DNA of 54,873 nucleotides from Fidelibacterota bacterium (GTDB lineage Bacteria > Fidelibacterota > Marinisomatia > SCGC-AAA003-L08 > GCA-2689995): the NCBI GenBank assembly GCA_002689995.1, contig NZIV01000040.1, forward strand, positions 99,710 to 154,582. Direction: 5' to 3'. Position 1 is the stretch's first letter; every line of letters starts with the position of its first letter. The translations under genes and the position numbers were made by a program. Shown one piece after another: positions 1 through 10,435 of this stretch. The notes under the pieces are model-generated. The model had not been told where the DNA came from. It searched no databases and saw only the letters and a list, made by a program, of their open reading frames with translations.

Positions 1-1
1 T

Positions 2-334
2 TTCAACAAACTTTCAAAAGAAGATTTAATTCACATTATAGATATTCAGTTATCTGATATTATAGACAATTTAAAAAAGAAAAGTGTATCAATTTCTATC
101 AGAAAGCCTGCAAAAGAAATTTTGATTAGCGAGGGAAATCATCGTGAATGGGGTGCAAGACCATTAAGAAGAGTTATACAAAATAAAATTGAAAATGTAA
201 TTGCAGAAAAATTTTTAATGGGTGAATTTTCTGAAAATGGAAAAATTATTGTTTCTGCTAAAAAGGGTGATCTTGTTTTTGATTTTAAAAAAGTACCTAA
301 AAAAGTAATTAAAAGGTTAGAATCATCTAAATAA
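2..334 (+). CDS. clpC: C-terminal end of a Clp ATPase (ClpC-like), partial
   Basis: The reading frame is open from base 2 and ends at TAA 332-334, so only the last ~110 residues of the protein lie in the window. They match the C-terminal small domain (ClpB_D2-small) of Hsp100 AAA+ unfoldases: a helix beginning FNKLSKEDL, then the family hallmark WGARPLRRVIQ around window residues 50-60, a helix of type IENVIAEKFL, and a closing beta hairpin. These enzymes thread proteins into ClpP (ClpC) or disaggregate them with DnaK (ClpB). The 'GARPLRR' form and short charged tail suit ClpC slightly better than ClpB, but the segment cannot decide. It is followed by dnaK after 108 bases. A shorter start at TTG 122 is only an internal codon. 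Confidence 0.85.
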   Translation, partial: FNKLSKEDLIHIIDIQLSDIIDNLKKKSVSISIRKPAKEILISEGNHREWGARPLRRVIQNKIENVIAEKFLMGEFSENGKIIVSAKKGDLVFDFKKVPKKVIKRLESSK

Positions 335-353
335 TTTATATTTTATAATTATT

Positions 354-396
354 TATCTGCCATTTCGACACATTTATAAAAATGGCACTATCTTTG
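354..396 (+). promoter_or_regulatory. dnaK control element, shared with groES
   Basis: The first 20 bases (354-373) match the groES upstream region (11544-11563) at 16 of 20 positions, sharing TNTCTGCCA and GACA. Both then carry GGCA 22-23 bases after TGCC, and CTTTG a few bases later. Here TGCCATTT (358-365) and AAATGGCA (380-387) form a perfect 8-bp inverted repeat. The segment TTCGACA with TATCTT 17 bases on could be -35/-10 boxes. It ends 47 bases before the dnaK start. It is not CIRCE. The binding protein is unknown. Confidence 0.55.
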
Positions 397-442
397 AGCA
401 GTCAAATAAAAATATAAATTTTAATTTAAAACTGGAGATTAA

Positions 443-2338
443 ATGGGTAAAATAATTGGAATAGATTTAGGAACTACGAATTCCTGCATTGCTGTTATGG
501 AAGGAGGCTCTCCTGCAGTAATTCAAAACAGTGAAGGTGGAAGAACGACTCCTTCTGTTGTTGGTTTTACGAAAGAGGGTGATCGACTGGTTGGTCAGCC
601 AGCCAAAAGGCAAGCAGTAACTAACCCTCAAAATACGGTATTCTCTGCAAAACGATTTATTGGTAGTCTCTTTGATGAAGTCTCGAATGATAATTCAGAT
701 ATGCCTTATGATATAGTCAAAGGTTCAAAAGGTGAAATAAAGTTTAAAATCAATTCAAATGAATATGCACCACCTGAGATAAGTGCTATAGTTCTTCAAA
801 AAATTAAACAAACAGCTGAAGAATATTTGGGTGAAACTGTTACAGATGCAGTCATAACTGTTCCAGCATATTTCAATGATACTCAACGTCAAGCGACTAA
901 AGATGCTGGAACTATTGCTGGATTAAATGTCAGAAGAATTATTAACGAACCAACTGCAGCAGCACTAGCTTATGGCTTAGAAAAGAATAATGACGAAAAA
1001 ATTGCTGTTTTTGATTTAGGTGGTGGAACATTCGATATCTCCATTTTAGAACTAGGAGACGGTGTATTTGAAGTAAAATCAACCAATGGAGATACACATC
1101 TTGGTGGAGACGATTTTGATCAATCATTAGTCAATTGGTTAGCTAGTGAATTTAAAAGCACAGATGGTATAGATCTTAAAAAAGACCCAATGGCTTTACA
1201 GAGATTGAAAGAAGCTGCAGAAAAAGCAAAGTGCGAGCTAAGTTCCTCAATGCAAACAGATATAAATTTACCTTTTATTACTGCAGATGCAAGTGGTCCA
1301 AAACATTTAAATATTCAACTAACAAGAGCTAAATTTGAAAATCTAATAGGTAATTTGCTTGAGAGATTGAAAAAGCCATGTTTACAAGCTCTTAAAGATG
1401 CTGGTTATACGCCTAAAGATATCAATGAAGTTATTCTTGTTGGAGGGTCTACTAGAATTCCAAAAGTCCAAGAAATTGTGAAAAATATTTTTGAAAAAGA
1501 TCCTAACAAAGGAGTAAATCCAGATGAGGTTGTAGCTATAGGTGCTGCAATTCAAGGTGGTGTATTAGCCGGTGATGTTGATGATATTCTTTTGCTAGAT
1601 GTCATTCCCTTATCTCTAGGAATAGAAACACTGGGTGGTATATCAACACCTTTAATTGAAGCTAACACAACTATTCCTGCGAAGAAAAGTCAAATTTTTT
1701 CTACAGCTGGAGATAATCAGCCTTCAGTTGAGGTTCATGTACTCCAAGGTGAACGGCAAATGGCCAATGACAATAAATCATTGGGACGATTTCATTTAGA
1801 TGGAATACCTCCTGCTCCAAGAGGAGTGCCTCAGATTGAAGTAACATTTGATGTTGATGCTAATGGTATTTTAAATGTTTCAGCCAAAGATAAGGCAACG
1901 GGAAAGGAACAAAGTATTCGTATTGAAGCTTCAAGTGGATTAAGTGATGATGAAATTGATAGAATGAAACGAGAAGCTCAAGATCATGAAGCAGACGATA
2001 AGTCTAAAAAAGAAGAAGTTGAAACTCATAATAACGCTGATCAATTAGCTTATCAAACTGAAAAGCAGGTTTCAGAATTGGGTGATAAGATTGAGGATGT
2101 AGACAAGGCTAAAATTAAAGAAGCTGTTGAAGGTCTAAAAGAAGTTAATAATGGAAGCGATGTTACCGCAATAAAGACTTCGATGGAAAATTTAAGTCAA
2201 ATCTGGGCTGAAATTTCTCAAAAAGTTTATCAAGCTGAGCCTAATTCAGAGCAACAACCAGAAAATGAAAAGAAACAAGGTAATAGTCAAAATAGCGATG
2301 TTGAAGATGCCGATTTCGAAGTAGTTGATGAAAAATAA
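443..2338 (+). CDS. dnaK: Chaperone DnaK (Hsp70)
   Basis: Full-length Hsp70 of 631 residues. The N-terminal nucleotide-binding domain starts with GIDLGTTNS (residues 6-14, phosphate-1 loop). It contains the phosphate-2 loop FDLGGGTFD near residue 190 and the adenosine motif [13 protein letters not shown] near residue 333. The substrate-binding domain (~390-500) has the interdomain linker [12 protein letters not shown] helical lid and the acidic tail [11 protein letters not shown] close the protein. It folds client proteins in the cytoplasm with DnaJ and GrpE, both encoded about 22 kb downstream. The ATG start has a GGAG ribosome site at 432-435. The wording around this site (TGGAGATTAA) is shared with groES. 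A strong hairpin terminator follows, so dnaK is probably transcribed alone. Confidence 0.98.
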   Translation: MGKIIGIDLGTTNSCIAVMEGGSPAVIQNSEGGRTTPSVVGFTKEGDRLVGQPAKRQAVTNPQNTVFSAKRFIGSLFDEVSNDNSDMPYDIVKGSKGEIKFKINSNEYAPPEISAIVLQKIKQTAEEYLGETVTDAVITVPAYFNDTQRQATKDAGTIAGLNVRRIINEPTAAALAYGLEKNNDEKIAVFDLGGGTFDISILELGDGVFEVKSTNGDTHLGGDDFDQSLVNWLASEFKSTDGIDLKKDPMALQRLKEAAEKAKCELSSSMQTDINLPFITADASGPKHLNIQLTRAKFENLIGNLLERLKKPCLQALKDAGYTPKDINEVILVGGSTRIPKVQEIVKNIFEKDPNKGVNPDEVVAIGAAIQGGVLAGDVDDILLLDVIPLSLGIETLGGISTPLIEANTTIPAKKSQIFSTAGDNQPSVEVHVLQGERQMANDNKSLGRFHLDGIPPAPRGVPQIEVTFDVDANGILNVSAKDKATGKEQSIRIEASSGLSDDEIDRMKREAQDHEADDKSKKEEVETHNNADQLAYQTEKQVSELGDKIEDVDKAKIKEAVEGLKEVNNGSDVTAIKTSMENLSQIWAEISQKVYQAEPNSEQQPENEKKQGNSQNSDVEDADFEVVDEK

Positions 2339-2362
2339 TTTTTAATTTATTTTCTATGAAAT

Positions 2363-2396
2363 AAAACGGGCAGAATAATCTGCCCGTTTTTGTTTT
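2363..2396 (+). terminator. Rho-independent terminator of dnaK
   Basis: A perfect 12-bp stem (AAAACGGGCAGA at 2363-2374 against 2379-2390) with a 4-base loop is followed by a T-rich run. It lies 24 bases after the dnaK stop codon. Confidence 0.9.
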
Positions 2397-2435
2397 AATT
2401 CTATTTTTCACAGATTGATTCGTAATTTTTAAGCA

Positions 2436-5400
2436 ATGACAAAAATAAAAAATATTAGGAATAGACTTTTAAAATACATTGGATTTAGTTTAATTTTAAT
2501 CTTTACTATATTCATCCTTACATTTTTATTGAATCCAATTATGTTTATAAAAGATATAGAGTCAGGAATCACTGATTTAGTGGAAACAGAATCAGGTATG
2601 AAGTTAGAATACTTAAATTTTTCTGGTAACTTTTTTAAAGGTTTTACATTAGAATCACCAACGCTAACTTTAAATTCTAATATTATTAGTAATATAAAAA
2701 TATTAAATGTTTATCCTGGACTAATAACATCTTTTTTTAGCAAAAAACTTCGTCTAAATAAATTAAAATTAATAGATGGAGATTTGAATATTGATAATTT
2801 TATTATAAAAAATAATTCAAAAAAAAATACAGAAATATATATCAAATTACTTGAACTAGAAGATATTGTTATCTTAATAAATAATCAAAAATATAAATTA
2901 AATTCTAAATTTGAAATTGAAATTGGTCAAGATAGTTGGATTAAATTTATTAGTGGAATATGTGAGCTACCTATATGGCCATTTGAAATAGAACTTGATA
3001 AAGGAGAGATAAAACAATCTAATACTCATTATTACATGAATGATTTAAAAATTAATTCGAATTTTGGACAAATAGAAATAAATGGAGATTTTAATAAGGA
3101 AAATTTTTTGAATTCATTTATTAATCTTCGTTTAAATAAATTAAAATTAGATTATTTTTTCAATAATTCAATTAATTTAGATAATTTGAGTGTAATGTTT
3201 GAAACAATCTCATCAGATTCTTCAATTGCAAAACTTAATGGCACCGCAAAAATTGATAATATTGAAATTGATAATTATCAAATTGATTTAGGTTTAACAA
3301 AAAATACAATATATGTTAATTCAAGTAATTTTATTTTTGAGAATAGTAATATTGACGTGAATGGTATTTATGATTTAAAATCTAAAAAATTAGATTTACT
3401 TTCAAATTTACATAATATTAAATTGCCTTTGGATTATCAAAATAATTTGAATGGCGAAATGAAGTTGTTTGGTTCAATAAATTCAGATTCTTTAAAAATA
3501 GATTTGAATTTATATAATTCATCTATTTATAATCATTCTATTGACGAATTAAATGGAAAGTTCTTATACAAAAATGATTCTCTTCAAAGTATAAAATTAA
3601 TTAGTATTAATAATGATGATTTTAATTTTTCTTTAGATAAATTTACTTATAATTTCAAAAATAATTTGGTTGAAACTAATGGAGAATTTCATTTTAATAA
3701 CTTTAATTTTTCTGCAAAATATTTAGATAGTTATCAAGAAATTATTTTAAATGGAATGTTCAATGGAGAAATCAATAGAAATGAAGAACTTCTTTCAATT
3801 TTAGGAAATGCTAAAATAAATAACTCTAAATTAGGTAATAATATAATAGAATCATCTTCTTTCAAATTAGATTATTTAAAAAATAAAAGTAATTTATCAA
3901 TTTCATTGAATGGTAATACTAAATTAGAAAAATTTGATTATGACAGATATTTAAAATTAGACTCTCTTTCCTTTTCTATAATGAAAAATAATAATAAAGC
4001 TTATATCTATTTTTTAAATGGATATCACAATAAATTTGCTAAATTACTAGCAAAAGATATAAAATTATATGAAAATAAGTTTAGTTCTGAAGAAATTTTT
4101 ATTAATTATAACGAAGTGAATATATTATCAGAAAAAATTTTAGCACATAAAAAAAATGATTTGTGGAATATAAAAAATCACCCGTTATATTTAAATAAAG
4201 ATCAAATAAACTTTAATTCAAATTTTAAAGATTTTAAAGAATTTGATATTAGTGCTTCCTCAGATGATTTAAATTTTAGTTCAATTAATGCAATATTAAA
4301 TATTCCTCAAAGATTATTAGGTCAGTTTAGTGGTATTTTTAATTATTCTAAATTATTAGATAGATTTGAAATAATTACTGAAGCTAAAATGGTAAATGGT
4401 AATTTTGATGAAATTACTTTTGATTCATTAGCTTATAATATTAATTGGAATAATGACAAAATTTCCTACAATGATATTAGTTATTTTAACGGGAATCAAA
4501 TTTTAAAAATTTATGGTGAACATTTTCCAAATGAAAATATTGAACAAAAGTATAGATATGGAGACATTTTTTTAACAGGTTATGCAAATAAGTTTGATTT
4601 ATTTAATTTAAATAATTTCATTCCTATTTCTATTGATATTGGTGGTTTTTACACTGGAAATTTTGAAATAAAAGGTAGTCCTGACTCCCCTGTAGTAGAA
4701 ATGGACGTAAATATCGATAAACCAAGATTTGATTTGATAACTGGTCAATATCTATCTGGAAAAATTTATTATAATAATGAGCTTTCCCACATAGAGAATT
4801 TAGAATTTGAAACTATTAATGGTTATTATAATGGTGAAGGATATATTCCACTTAGTTTAAATATTTTTGGTAGAAAAAGTAATTATTATAATAATCAAAA
4901 TTTAGATTTTTCATTTAACGGTCAGACTACGAGTTTTGAATTTTTGACCCCTTATTTTGAAATAATTGATTCAATTAATGGTCAAATTAATTTTAATATG
5001 GATGTTAGTGGAAGCCTTTCTAGTCCAATAAGAAATGGTAATATTGAAATAAAGCAGGCGAAATTAAATTTAATGCCATTAAAAAATACTATTTATGGTA
5101 TAAATGGACATGCTGTAATTAAAGACAACATATTAACTATTAATAAATTAACTGGTTTAACTGGGCAAATTACTCAATCTAATGTAATTGATAAAGTCTC
5201 TAGTTTTTTCAGAACTTTTTTTTCAAATAATAATACAGATAATAATAATCAAATATATTCAAATGGTGAAATCGAGTTATCAGATTTCTTTAATCCTGAA
5301 TTTAATATTTTTATTTTTTCTAATGATTTATACTTATCATCAATTAATGAAACATTTAGTGGAAATGCAGTCACAAGTTTTAAAATAACCGGAAAAGATA

Positions 5401-6245
5401 CAATATTTATAAATGGTAAATTTGAACCAATTGCAAATCAATTTACTTTTCTAATGGAGTTTGAAGATAGCGATGGTTTAAATAGTGAACGCATATCTAA
5501 AGGCAAAGTTTTAGCATATGATATTCAAATTCCATTAGATAATGGTGTTAAAATTGAAAATTCACAAATGGATGGATTGATTGATGGCAATATCAATTTA
5601 TCTGCAACTGGAGATGAACCTTTTACTTTTAGTGGCAATATAAATGTTGTCGATGGTAGTTTTTATTTCAATGGAAATACTATCGATCAAATATCTGGAA
5701 ATATACTCCTTGATCCCGCAGAGATTGAACCTATTATTGATTTTAGAGGAATAACAAATGTAGCAGGAAAAGATATAGAATTATCTTTGAATGGTAAAAT
5801 GGATAATCCAAATTTATCTCTAGAATCGATATCAGATCCAGAATTAACGCAAGATGATTTATTATATTTATTAGTATTTACTCCTGATTCTTTGAGTCAA
5901 AGTGATGGTGTAATAGGAACTGAACAAGTAGGAAATTTAATAACAAATTATGTTGAAAATACATTAGAGCGTAATATTGTTAGAAATAGTTTATTAGATA
6001 AATTTCAGTTTAACACTCAAGGAGGCACTTTACTTTCAGGTTTTGAAAATTCTCATCTAAATTTATATCTTGGTAAAAATATTTCTCCAAATTTGTATTT
6101 AAATTTACAGAGTGATTTGAATGCTGAAAATTCTACAATACAGTATGAAGTTGGATATAGATTATCAAGAAATATGTCAATTGTAGGTCGAATTGATGAG
6201 AAACAATTATACCATTTAACATACCGATTTAAATATAAATATTAG
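2436..6245 (+). CDS. tamB: TamB-like inter-membrane transport protein (DUF490/AsmA-like)
   Basis: A 1269-residue protein with one N-terminal membrane anchor (about residues 14-34). A very long stretch of short alternating beta strands rich in Asn, Ile, Leu and Asp follows. The C-terminal ~300 residues look like the TamB/DUF490 domain: a VDGSFYFNGNTI-type strand repeat, 'NPNLSLESISDPELTQDDLLYLL', and an outer-membrane beta-signal-like end. TamB proteins form a hydrophobic groove spanning the periplasm and act with the Omp85 protein TamA in outer-membrane protein or phospholipid delivery. The next gene, tamA, overlaps its stop codon by one base, which supports the pairing. The sequence diverges strongly from model proteins, so the call rests on architecture and context. 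Length is close to E. coli TamB (~1260). Confidence 0.82.
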   Translation: MTKIKNIRNRLLKYIGFSLILIFTIFILTFLLNPIMFIKDIESGITDLVETESGMKLEYLNFSGNFFKGFTLESPTLTLNSNIISNIKILNVYPGLITSFFSKKLRLNKLKLIDGDLNIDNFIIKNNSKKNTEIYIKLLELEDIVILINNQKYKLNSKFEIEIGQDSWIKFISGICELPIWPFEIELDKGEIKQSNTHYYMNDLKINSNFGQIEINGDFNKENFLNSFINLRLNKLKLDYFFNNSINLDNLSVMFETISSDSSIAKLNGTAKIDNIEIDNYQIDLGLTKNTIYVNSSNFIFENSNIDVNGIYDLKSKKLDLLSNLHNIKLPLDYQNNLNGEMKLFGSINSDSLKIDLNLYNSSIYNHSIDELNGKFLYKNDSLQSIKLISINNDDFNFSLDKFTYNFKNNLVETNGEFHFNNFNFSAKYLDSYQEIILNGMFNGEINRNEELLSILGNAKINNSKLGNNIIESSSFKLDYLKNKSNLSISLNGNTKLEKFDYDRYLKLDSLSFSIMKNNNKAYIYFLNGYHNKFAKLLAKDIKLYENKFSSEEIFINYNEVNILSEKILAHKKNDLWNIKNHPLYLNKDQINFNSNFKDFKEFDISASSDDLNFSSINAILNIPQRLLGQFSGIFNYSKLLDRFEIITEAKMVNGNFDEITFDSLAYNINWNNDKISYNDISYFNGNQILKIYGEHFPNENIEQKYRYGDIFLTGYANKFDLFNLNNFIPISIDIGGFYTGNFEIKGSPDSPVVEMDVNIDKPRFDLITGQYLSGKIYYNNELSHIENLEFETINGYYNGEGYIPLSLNIFGRKSNYYNNQNLDFSFNGQTTSFEFLTPYFEIIDSINGQINFNMDVSGSLSSPIRNGNIEIKQAKLNLMPLKNTIYGINGHAVIKDNILTINKLTGLTGQITQSNVIDKVSSFFRTFFSNNNTDNNNQIYSNGEIELSDFFNPEFNIFIFSNDLYLSSINETFSGNAVTSFKITGKDTIFINGKFEPIANQFTFLMEFEDSDGLNSERISKGKVLAYDIQIPLDNGVKIENSQMDGLIDGNINLSATGDEPFTFSGNINVVDGSFYFNGNTIDQISGNILLDPAEIEPIIDFRGITNVAGKDIELSLNGKMDNPNLSLESISDPELTQDDLLYLLVFTPDSLSQSDGVIGTEQVGNLITNYVENTLERNIVRNSLLDKFQFNTQGGTLLSGFENSHLNLYLGKNISPNLYLNLQSDLNAENSTIQYEVGYRLSRNMSIVGRIDEKQLYHLTYRFKYKY

Positions 6246-8017
6246 TGAAATATTTTTATATTTACTTTATTTTAGCTACGATATTATTTTCAAATCAAAA
6301 AGAAATTGAAGATATTACTTTTACCGATAATAAATTTTTATCATCTGAAGAATTGTTAAGTTGGATACCACTTAAAAAATCTTCAATATTTAATAAAACA
6401 TTTTATAATTCTCGTTCTTTAAAGCTTTCCGCAATTCAATTAAAAAATTTATATAATTCAAATGGATATTTAAATGTAAAGGTTAACCCAATAGTTAAAG
6501 AAATAAGTGACAAAATATCAATTAATTTTATTATTAATGAAGGTAATCAATATTTCATAAATGATATTGAGTTTGTGGGGAATAGATTATTTTCTTCCGC
6601 TGAATTATTGAAGGTTTTAGATGTGAAAGTTAATGATATTTTTAATCCCTTACAAATTACTAAAAATTTAAAAAGTATTATCCGAAATTATTTGGAGGTT
6701 GGAAAGTTTTATATTTCAATAATGGATGAATTAATTGAAGAAAATAATAAAGTTTCAATTCGTATAAATATTTCTGAAGGCAAAACTTATTTTTTTGGTA
6801 ATGTTTCAGTTGAAGGGTTAGAAAATTTGAAAGAGAAATTAGTTTTTAGAGAATCTATCATTTCATTAGGGCAAAAATATAATATCTCTAAAATTGAAAA
6901 ATCTCAAACTAGAATTTTTTCATCTCTTTTATTTAGCTCTGTAGAAATATTTCCTCAATTTAGAAATGATATAAGTGATACGATAGACCTAGTTATTAAA
7001 GTTAAGGAAATGAATGATAGAGATATCAAAGGTGAAATTGGGTTCGGTCAGACTGAATCTCCTTTGGGTGAAAATAGTCCACCTTTAACTTCCATAGAGC
7101 TTAATTCCACCATTCAATCAGGATATTTTTTTAACACACCAAATAAATTTACACTAAAAGTTGATTTAGGTATGACTATTGATGAGAATATTTCTGTTAC
7201 AGAAAATAAATTATTTCCTAAAAGAAATATTTCACTAGGATACAGAGCTCCCTGGATTTTGGGGCTTAGAATACCACTGAATTTTAAAGTTTTCGACTAT
7301 TATGTAGAAGAGAATAATGATTTTAGACATCGCCAAGGAATCGAATCATCTTTTTTATATCGTAAAAGTGAAAATAATAAATTATTAGGAAGTTTTATAT
7401 TTGAGTCTGTTAATATTTTAGGCAATTCTGATTCACAAAAACAATTAGAGAGAAAATTTCGTGTAATTCATCAAAGACATTCTTTAGATAATTTAATTTC
7501 GCCTAAAAGTGGTAGTTTTTTAGGAATATACTCGATTTTAAGAGGAGCATTTTTAGGAGGTAATACTCATTATATTTTAACAGATATTGAATTTAAAAGT
7601 TTTCACTCCTTATTTAATTCTCTTGTATTAGGTTATAGAATAAAGACTGGAATCATTAATATATTAGAAAAAACAAGTGAAGAATCTATTACTGATTTTT
7701 TTTATTTAGGTGGAAGCACATCTTTAAGGGGTTGGAGTAATCCAGACTCACTAAAATATAATGAAAATGCATTATATAGAGGTTTGGTAAATTTAGAACT
7801 CCGTTTTCCAGTATATAAAAATTTAGGTGCAGAACTTTTTTTTGATGCGGGAATACTTGGTGATAGGAAATATGATTTAAACAATTCACAATATAACTGG
7901 AATATTGGATATGGAATTACATTTAATACGGCTTTAGGTCCTGCAAGAATAGATTTTGCATACCCATTTCCAAAATTTAAATTGAACACATCAATATCAT
8001 TATTATATTCATTTTAA
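6245..8017 (+). CDS. tamA: Omp85-family outer-membrane protein (TamA/BamA-like)
   Basis: A 590-residue protein starting at GTG 6245, whose G is the last base of the tamB stop; this points to translational coupling. Residues 1-16 look like a signal peptide. Three POTRA-type beta-alpha-alpha-beta-beta domains follow (about 20-255, e.g. 'YFINDIEFVGNRLFSS'). A 16-strand surface-antigen barrel then starts near 260. The barrel has the Omp85 loop-6 motif as GGSTSLRGW near residues 488-497 and ends in Phe, as the family does. The length and three POTRA domains fit TamA better than BamA, which normally has five. Its role would be insertion of beta-barrel proteins with TamB. Confidence 0.88.
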   Translation: MKYFYIYFILATILFSNQKEIEDITFTDNKFLSSEELLSWIPLKKSSIFNKTFYNSRSLKLSAIQLKNLYNSNGYLNVKVNPIVKEISDKISINFIINEGNQYFINDIEFVGNRLFSSAELLKVLDVKVNDIFNPLQITKNLKSIIRNYLEVGKFYISIMDELIEENNKVSIRINISEGKTYFFGNVSVEGLENLKEKLVFRESIISLGQKYNISKIEKSQTRIFSSLLFSSVEIFPQFRNDISDTIDLVIKVKEMNDRDIKGEIGFGQTESPLGENSPPLTSIELNSTIQSGYFFNTPNKFTLKVDLGMTIDENISVTENKLFPKRNISLGYRAPWILGLRIPLNFKVFDYYVEENNDFRHRQGIESSFLYRKSENNKLLGSFIFESVNILGNSDSQKQLERKFRVIHQRHSLDNLISPKSGSFLGIYSILRGAFLGGNTHYILTDIEFKSFHSLFNSLVLGYRIKTGIINILEKTSEESITDFFYLGGSTSLRGWSNPDSLKYNENALYRGLVNLELRFPVYKNLGAELFFDAGILGDRKYDLNNSQYNWNIGYGITFNTALGPARIDFAYPFPKFKLNTSISLLYSF

Positions 8018-8069
8018 TTAAATAAAGTTTAATTAATAAATTTCAATCTATATTTAAAGGTTAATTTTT

Positions 8070-8549
8070 ATGAAACAAATTATTTTAAACGTTTGTATAA
8101 TTTTTATATTTGGTTGTAACTCAACTGGAAACCCCGAAAAGATATGGGAACAGATTGAAGATTATCGCGTAAAAAAAGATTTACAAAACGCAATTACAAA
8201 ATGTAAATTAATTTTAAGTGAATTTCCAAATGATAAAATTGCATCAATGGCATTATTTCAAATTGGTGATATTTATTTAAATGATGTCCAAGATTATGAC
8301 TTTGCTATACAATATTTTAGCGAAGTTGTTGAAAAATATCCAGAGTCTAAAGAAAGTGAAAAAGCTGCATTTATGATTGGTTATATTTATGCGAATAATT
8401 TAGATAGTTATAGTGATGCGGCAGAATATTATAAAATTTTTTTAAATAAGTATCCTGCAAGTGAATTAATTCATTCTGTTAAATATGAACTTCAAGTATT
8501 AGAGCCATTATTAATAGAAATAGATTCATTAAATTCAAATTTAGAATAG
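8070..8549 (+). CDS. TPR-repeat lipoprotein (YbgF/BamD-like fold)
   Basis: A 159-residue predicted lipoprotein with a short hydrophobic signal ending in the lipobox IFGC (Cys at about residue 16). The rest is built from tetratricopeptide-type repeats; 'AFMIGYIYANNLDSYSDAAEYYK' and 'ALFQIGDIYLNDVQDYDFAIQYF' show the A/G/Y pattern of the YbgF/CpoB and BamD families. It is shorter than BamD (~245 residues), with three repeats at most. It lies 52 bases after tamA. The ribosome site of the next gene overlaps its stop codon, so it may be made with the MoxR operon. A periplasm-facing scaffolding role is inferred. Confidence 0.7.
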   Translation: MKQIILNVCIIFIFGCNSTGNPEKIWEQIEDYRVKKDLQNAITKCKLILSEFPNDKIASMALFQIGDIYLNDVQDYDFAIQYFSEVVEKYPESKESEKAAFMIGYIYANNLDSYSDAAEYYKIFLNKYPASELIHSVKYELQVLEPLLIEIDSLNSNLE

Positions 8550-8560
8550 GAGTAAAATAA

Positions 8561-9556
8561 TTGAAAACCTTTAATTTAGATGAGTTAAATCAACAAATCA
8601 AGGATGATGTTGCATTTATTGAACCATTAAATATGCAATTAAAATCACTCGTTGTCGGTCAAGATGATTTAATTGAAAAATTAATTATTGCAATTCTTGC
8701 TAATGGGCATGTTTTTTTAGAGGGAGTTCCTGGTTTAGGTAAAACATATACAGTAAACGCATTAGCAAATTTAATTGATACTCAATTTAATAGAATTCAA
8801 TTTACACCTGATTTATTACCTGCAGATATAATAGGTACATTGATATACAACCAAAGAAACTCATCATTTGAGGTGAAAAAGGGACCAATTTTTTCAAATA
8901 TTATTTTAGCTGATGAAATAAATAGATCTCCTGCTAAAGTGCAAAGTGCCTTATTAGAAGCAATGCAAGAACGTCAAGTTACAATTGGTGATAAAACTTA
9001 TAAAATGGATGATCCATTCTTAGTTATGGCTACTCAGAATCCAATTGAGCAAGAGGGTACTTATCCATTACCGGAAGCACAGGTTGATAGATTTATGTTT
9101 AAAGTATTAGTAAATTATCCTACAGATGAAGAAGAGCTATTAATTCTACAGAAAATGTCATCAATTATAGATGATAATAAAGCTAAGCCAATAGTCAGTT
9201 CTTCAAATATCTTAAAAGCTCGTAAAACAATTGATCAAATTCATATTGCAGAAAATTTGCAAAAATATATTGTATCTTTAGTAATGGCAACAAGAAATCC
9301 TGAAAGATTTAATTTAGCAGATTTAAAGGGTTTAATAAATTTTGGAGCTTCACCTAGAGCAACATTATTTTTAGTTCAGGCTTCAAAAGCATTAGCTTTT
9401 ATAAGTCATAGGGGTTACGTTGTTCCTGAGGATATAAGGAACGTAGGTATGGCAATTTTAAGACATCGAATAGTTTTATCTTTTGAGGCAGAAGCTGAAG
9501 AAATTAATTCAGATGAAATTGTAAAACGTATTTTTGAATCTGTTCCAACTCCATAA
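8561..9556 (+). CDS. MoxR-family AAA+ ATPase
   Basis: A 331-residue AAA+ ATPase of the MoxR branch. Walker A is GVPGLGKT (55-62) and Walker B is ILADE (115-119), followed by the family signature INRSPAKVQSALLEAMQE and the sensor-1 region MATQNPIEQEGTYPLPEAQ. MoxR proteins act as chaperones that mature or insert cofactors in partner complexes, usually with vWA-domain proteins. The start is TTG 8561, with AGGAG at 8548-8552 overlapping the stop of the gene before. The DUF58 gene follows after 3 bases, and together with the BatD-like gene they form a compact MoxR/Bat-type operon. Confidence 0.93.
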   Translation: MKTFNLDELNQQIKDDVAFIEPLNMQLKSLVVGQDDLIEKLIIAILANGHVFLEGVPGLGKTYTVNALANLIDTQFNRIQFTPDLLPADIIGTLIYNQRNSSFEVKKGPIFSNIILADEINRSPAKVQSALLEAMQERQVTIGDKTYKMDDPFLVMATQNPIEQEGTYPLPEAQVDRFMFKVLVNYPTDEEELLILQKMSSIIDDNKAKPIVSSSNILKARKTIDQIHIAENLQKYIVSLVMATRNPERFNLADLKGLINFGASPRATLFLVQASKALAFISHRGYVVPEDIRNVGMAILRHRIVLSFEAEAEEINSDEIVKRIFESVPTP

Positions 9557-9559
9557 TTT

Positions 9560-10435
9560 ATGCTTCCCTCTGAAATATTAAAAAAAGTTCGTCTTCTTGA
9601 GATTCAAACTAGACATCTTGTAAATAACGTTTTTGGCGGTGAATATCATTCAGCCTTTAAAGGAATGGGTATGGAGTTTGCCGAAGTAAGAGAATATCAG
9701 CCAGGTGACGATATACGTGATATTGATTGGAACGTTACCGCAAGAACAGGAAAACCATTTATAAAAAAATTTGATGAAGAGCGTGAATTAAGTGTTATGC
9801 TCATGGTTGATGTGAGTGCATCAGGCTATTTTGGCTCTGGAGAAAATCTAAAAAGCGATATTATGGTAGAGCTTGCATCAATCCTTAGTTTTAGTGCTAT
9901 TAAAAATAATGACAAAGTAGGATTGATTTTATTTTCTGATCAAATTGAAAAATTTATTCCTCCAAATAAGGGTAAATCACATGTATTAAGAGTTATTCGT
10001 GAATTGATATACTATAAAACAGAGGATAAGCAAACTAAAATTTCTGAAGCATTAGAGTATAGTTTAAAAGCATTAAAAAGGAAAAGTGTTATATTTCTTT
10101 TATCAGATTTCTTAGATCAAAATTATGAAAAATCATTGAAATTAATGAATCAAAAACATGATTTAATATGCATACAAATTACTGACCCTTCAGAAATTGA
10201 AATTCCAAATTTAGGTCTAATTAAAATGCATGATGTTGAATCTGGAAAAACGTTTTGGATTGACTCATCAAATAAGAAAGTTAGAAATGAAATGAAGACT
10301 AATTTTGATATAAAATCTAATCTTCAAACAAAATTATTTAAAAAAAATAAAATTGACCATGTTCTAATAAATACTGAAAAAAGTTACATTGAACCATTAG
10401 TAGAATTTTTCAATAAACGAATTTCTCGATTTTAA
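9560..10435 (+). CDS. DUF58 vWA-like protein, MoxR partner
   Basis: A 291-residue protein matching the DUF58 family. The conserved block is REYQPGDDIRDIDWNVTAR (residues 44-62), which introduces a von Willebrand A-like fold. DVSAS at residues 84-88 is a MIDAS-type DxSxS motif. Other vWA positions are recognisable: 'KSVIFLLSDFLD' contains the later strand and its Asp. No membrane segment is seen, so it is cytoplasmic. It is probably the client of the adjacent MoxR ATPase. The stop is directly followed by the ATG of the next gene at 10436. Confidence 0.9.
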   Translation: MLPSEILKKVRLLEIQTRHLVNNVFGGEYHSAFKGMGMEFAEVREYQPGDDIRDIDWNVTARTGKPFIKKFDEERELSVMLMVDVSASGYFGSGENLKSDIMVELASILSFSAIKNNDKVGLILFSDQIEKFIPPNKGKSHVLRVIRELIYYKTEDKQTKISEALEYSLKALKRKSVIFLLSDFLDQNYEKSLKLMNQKHDLICIQITDPSEIEIPNLGLIKMHDVESGKTFWIDSSNKKVRNEMKTNFDIKSNLQTKLFKKNKIDHVLINTEKSYIEPLVEFFNKRISRF

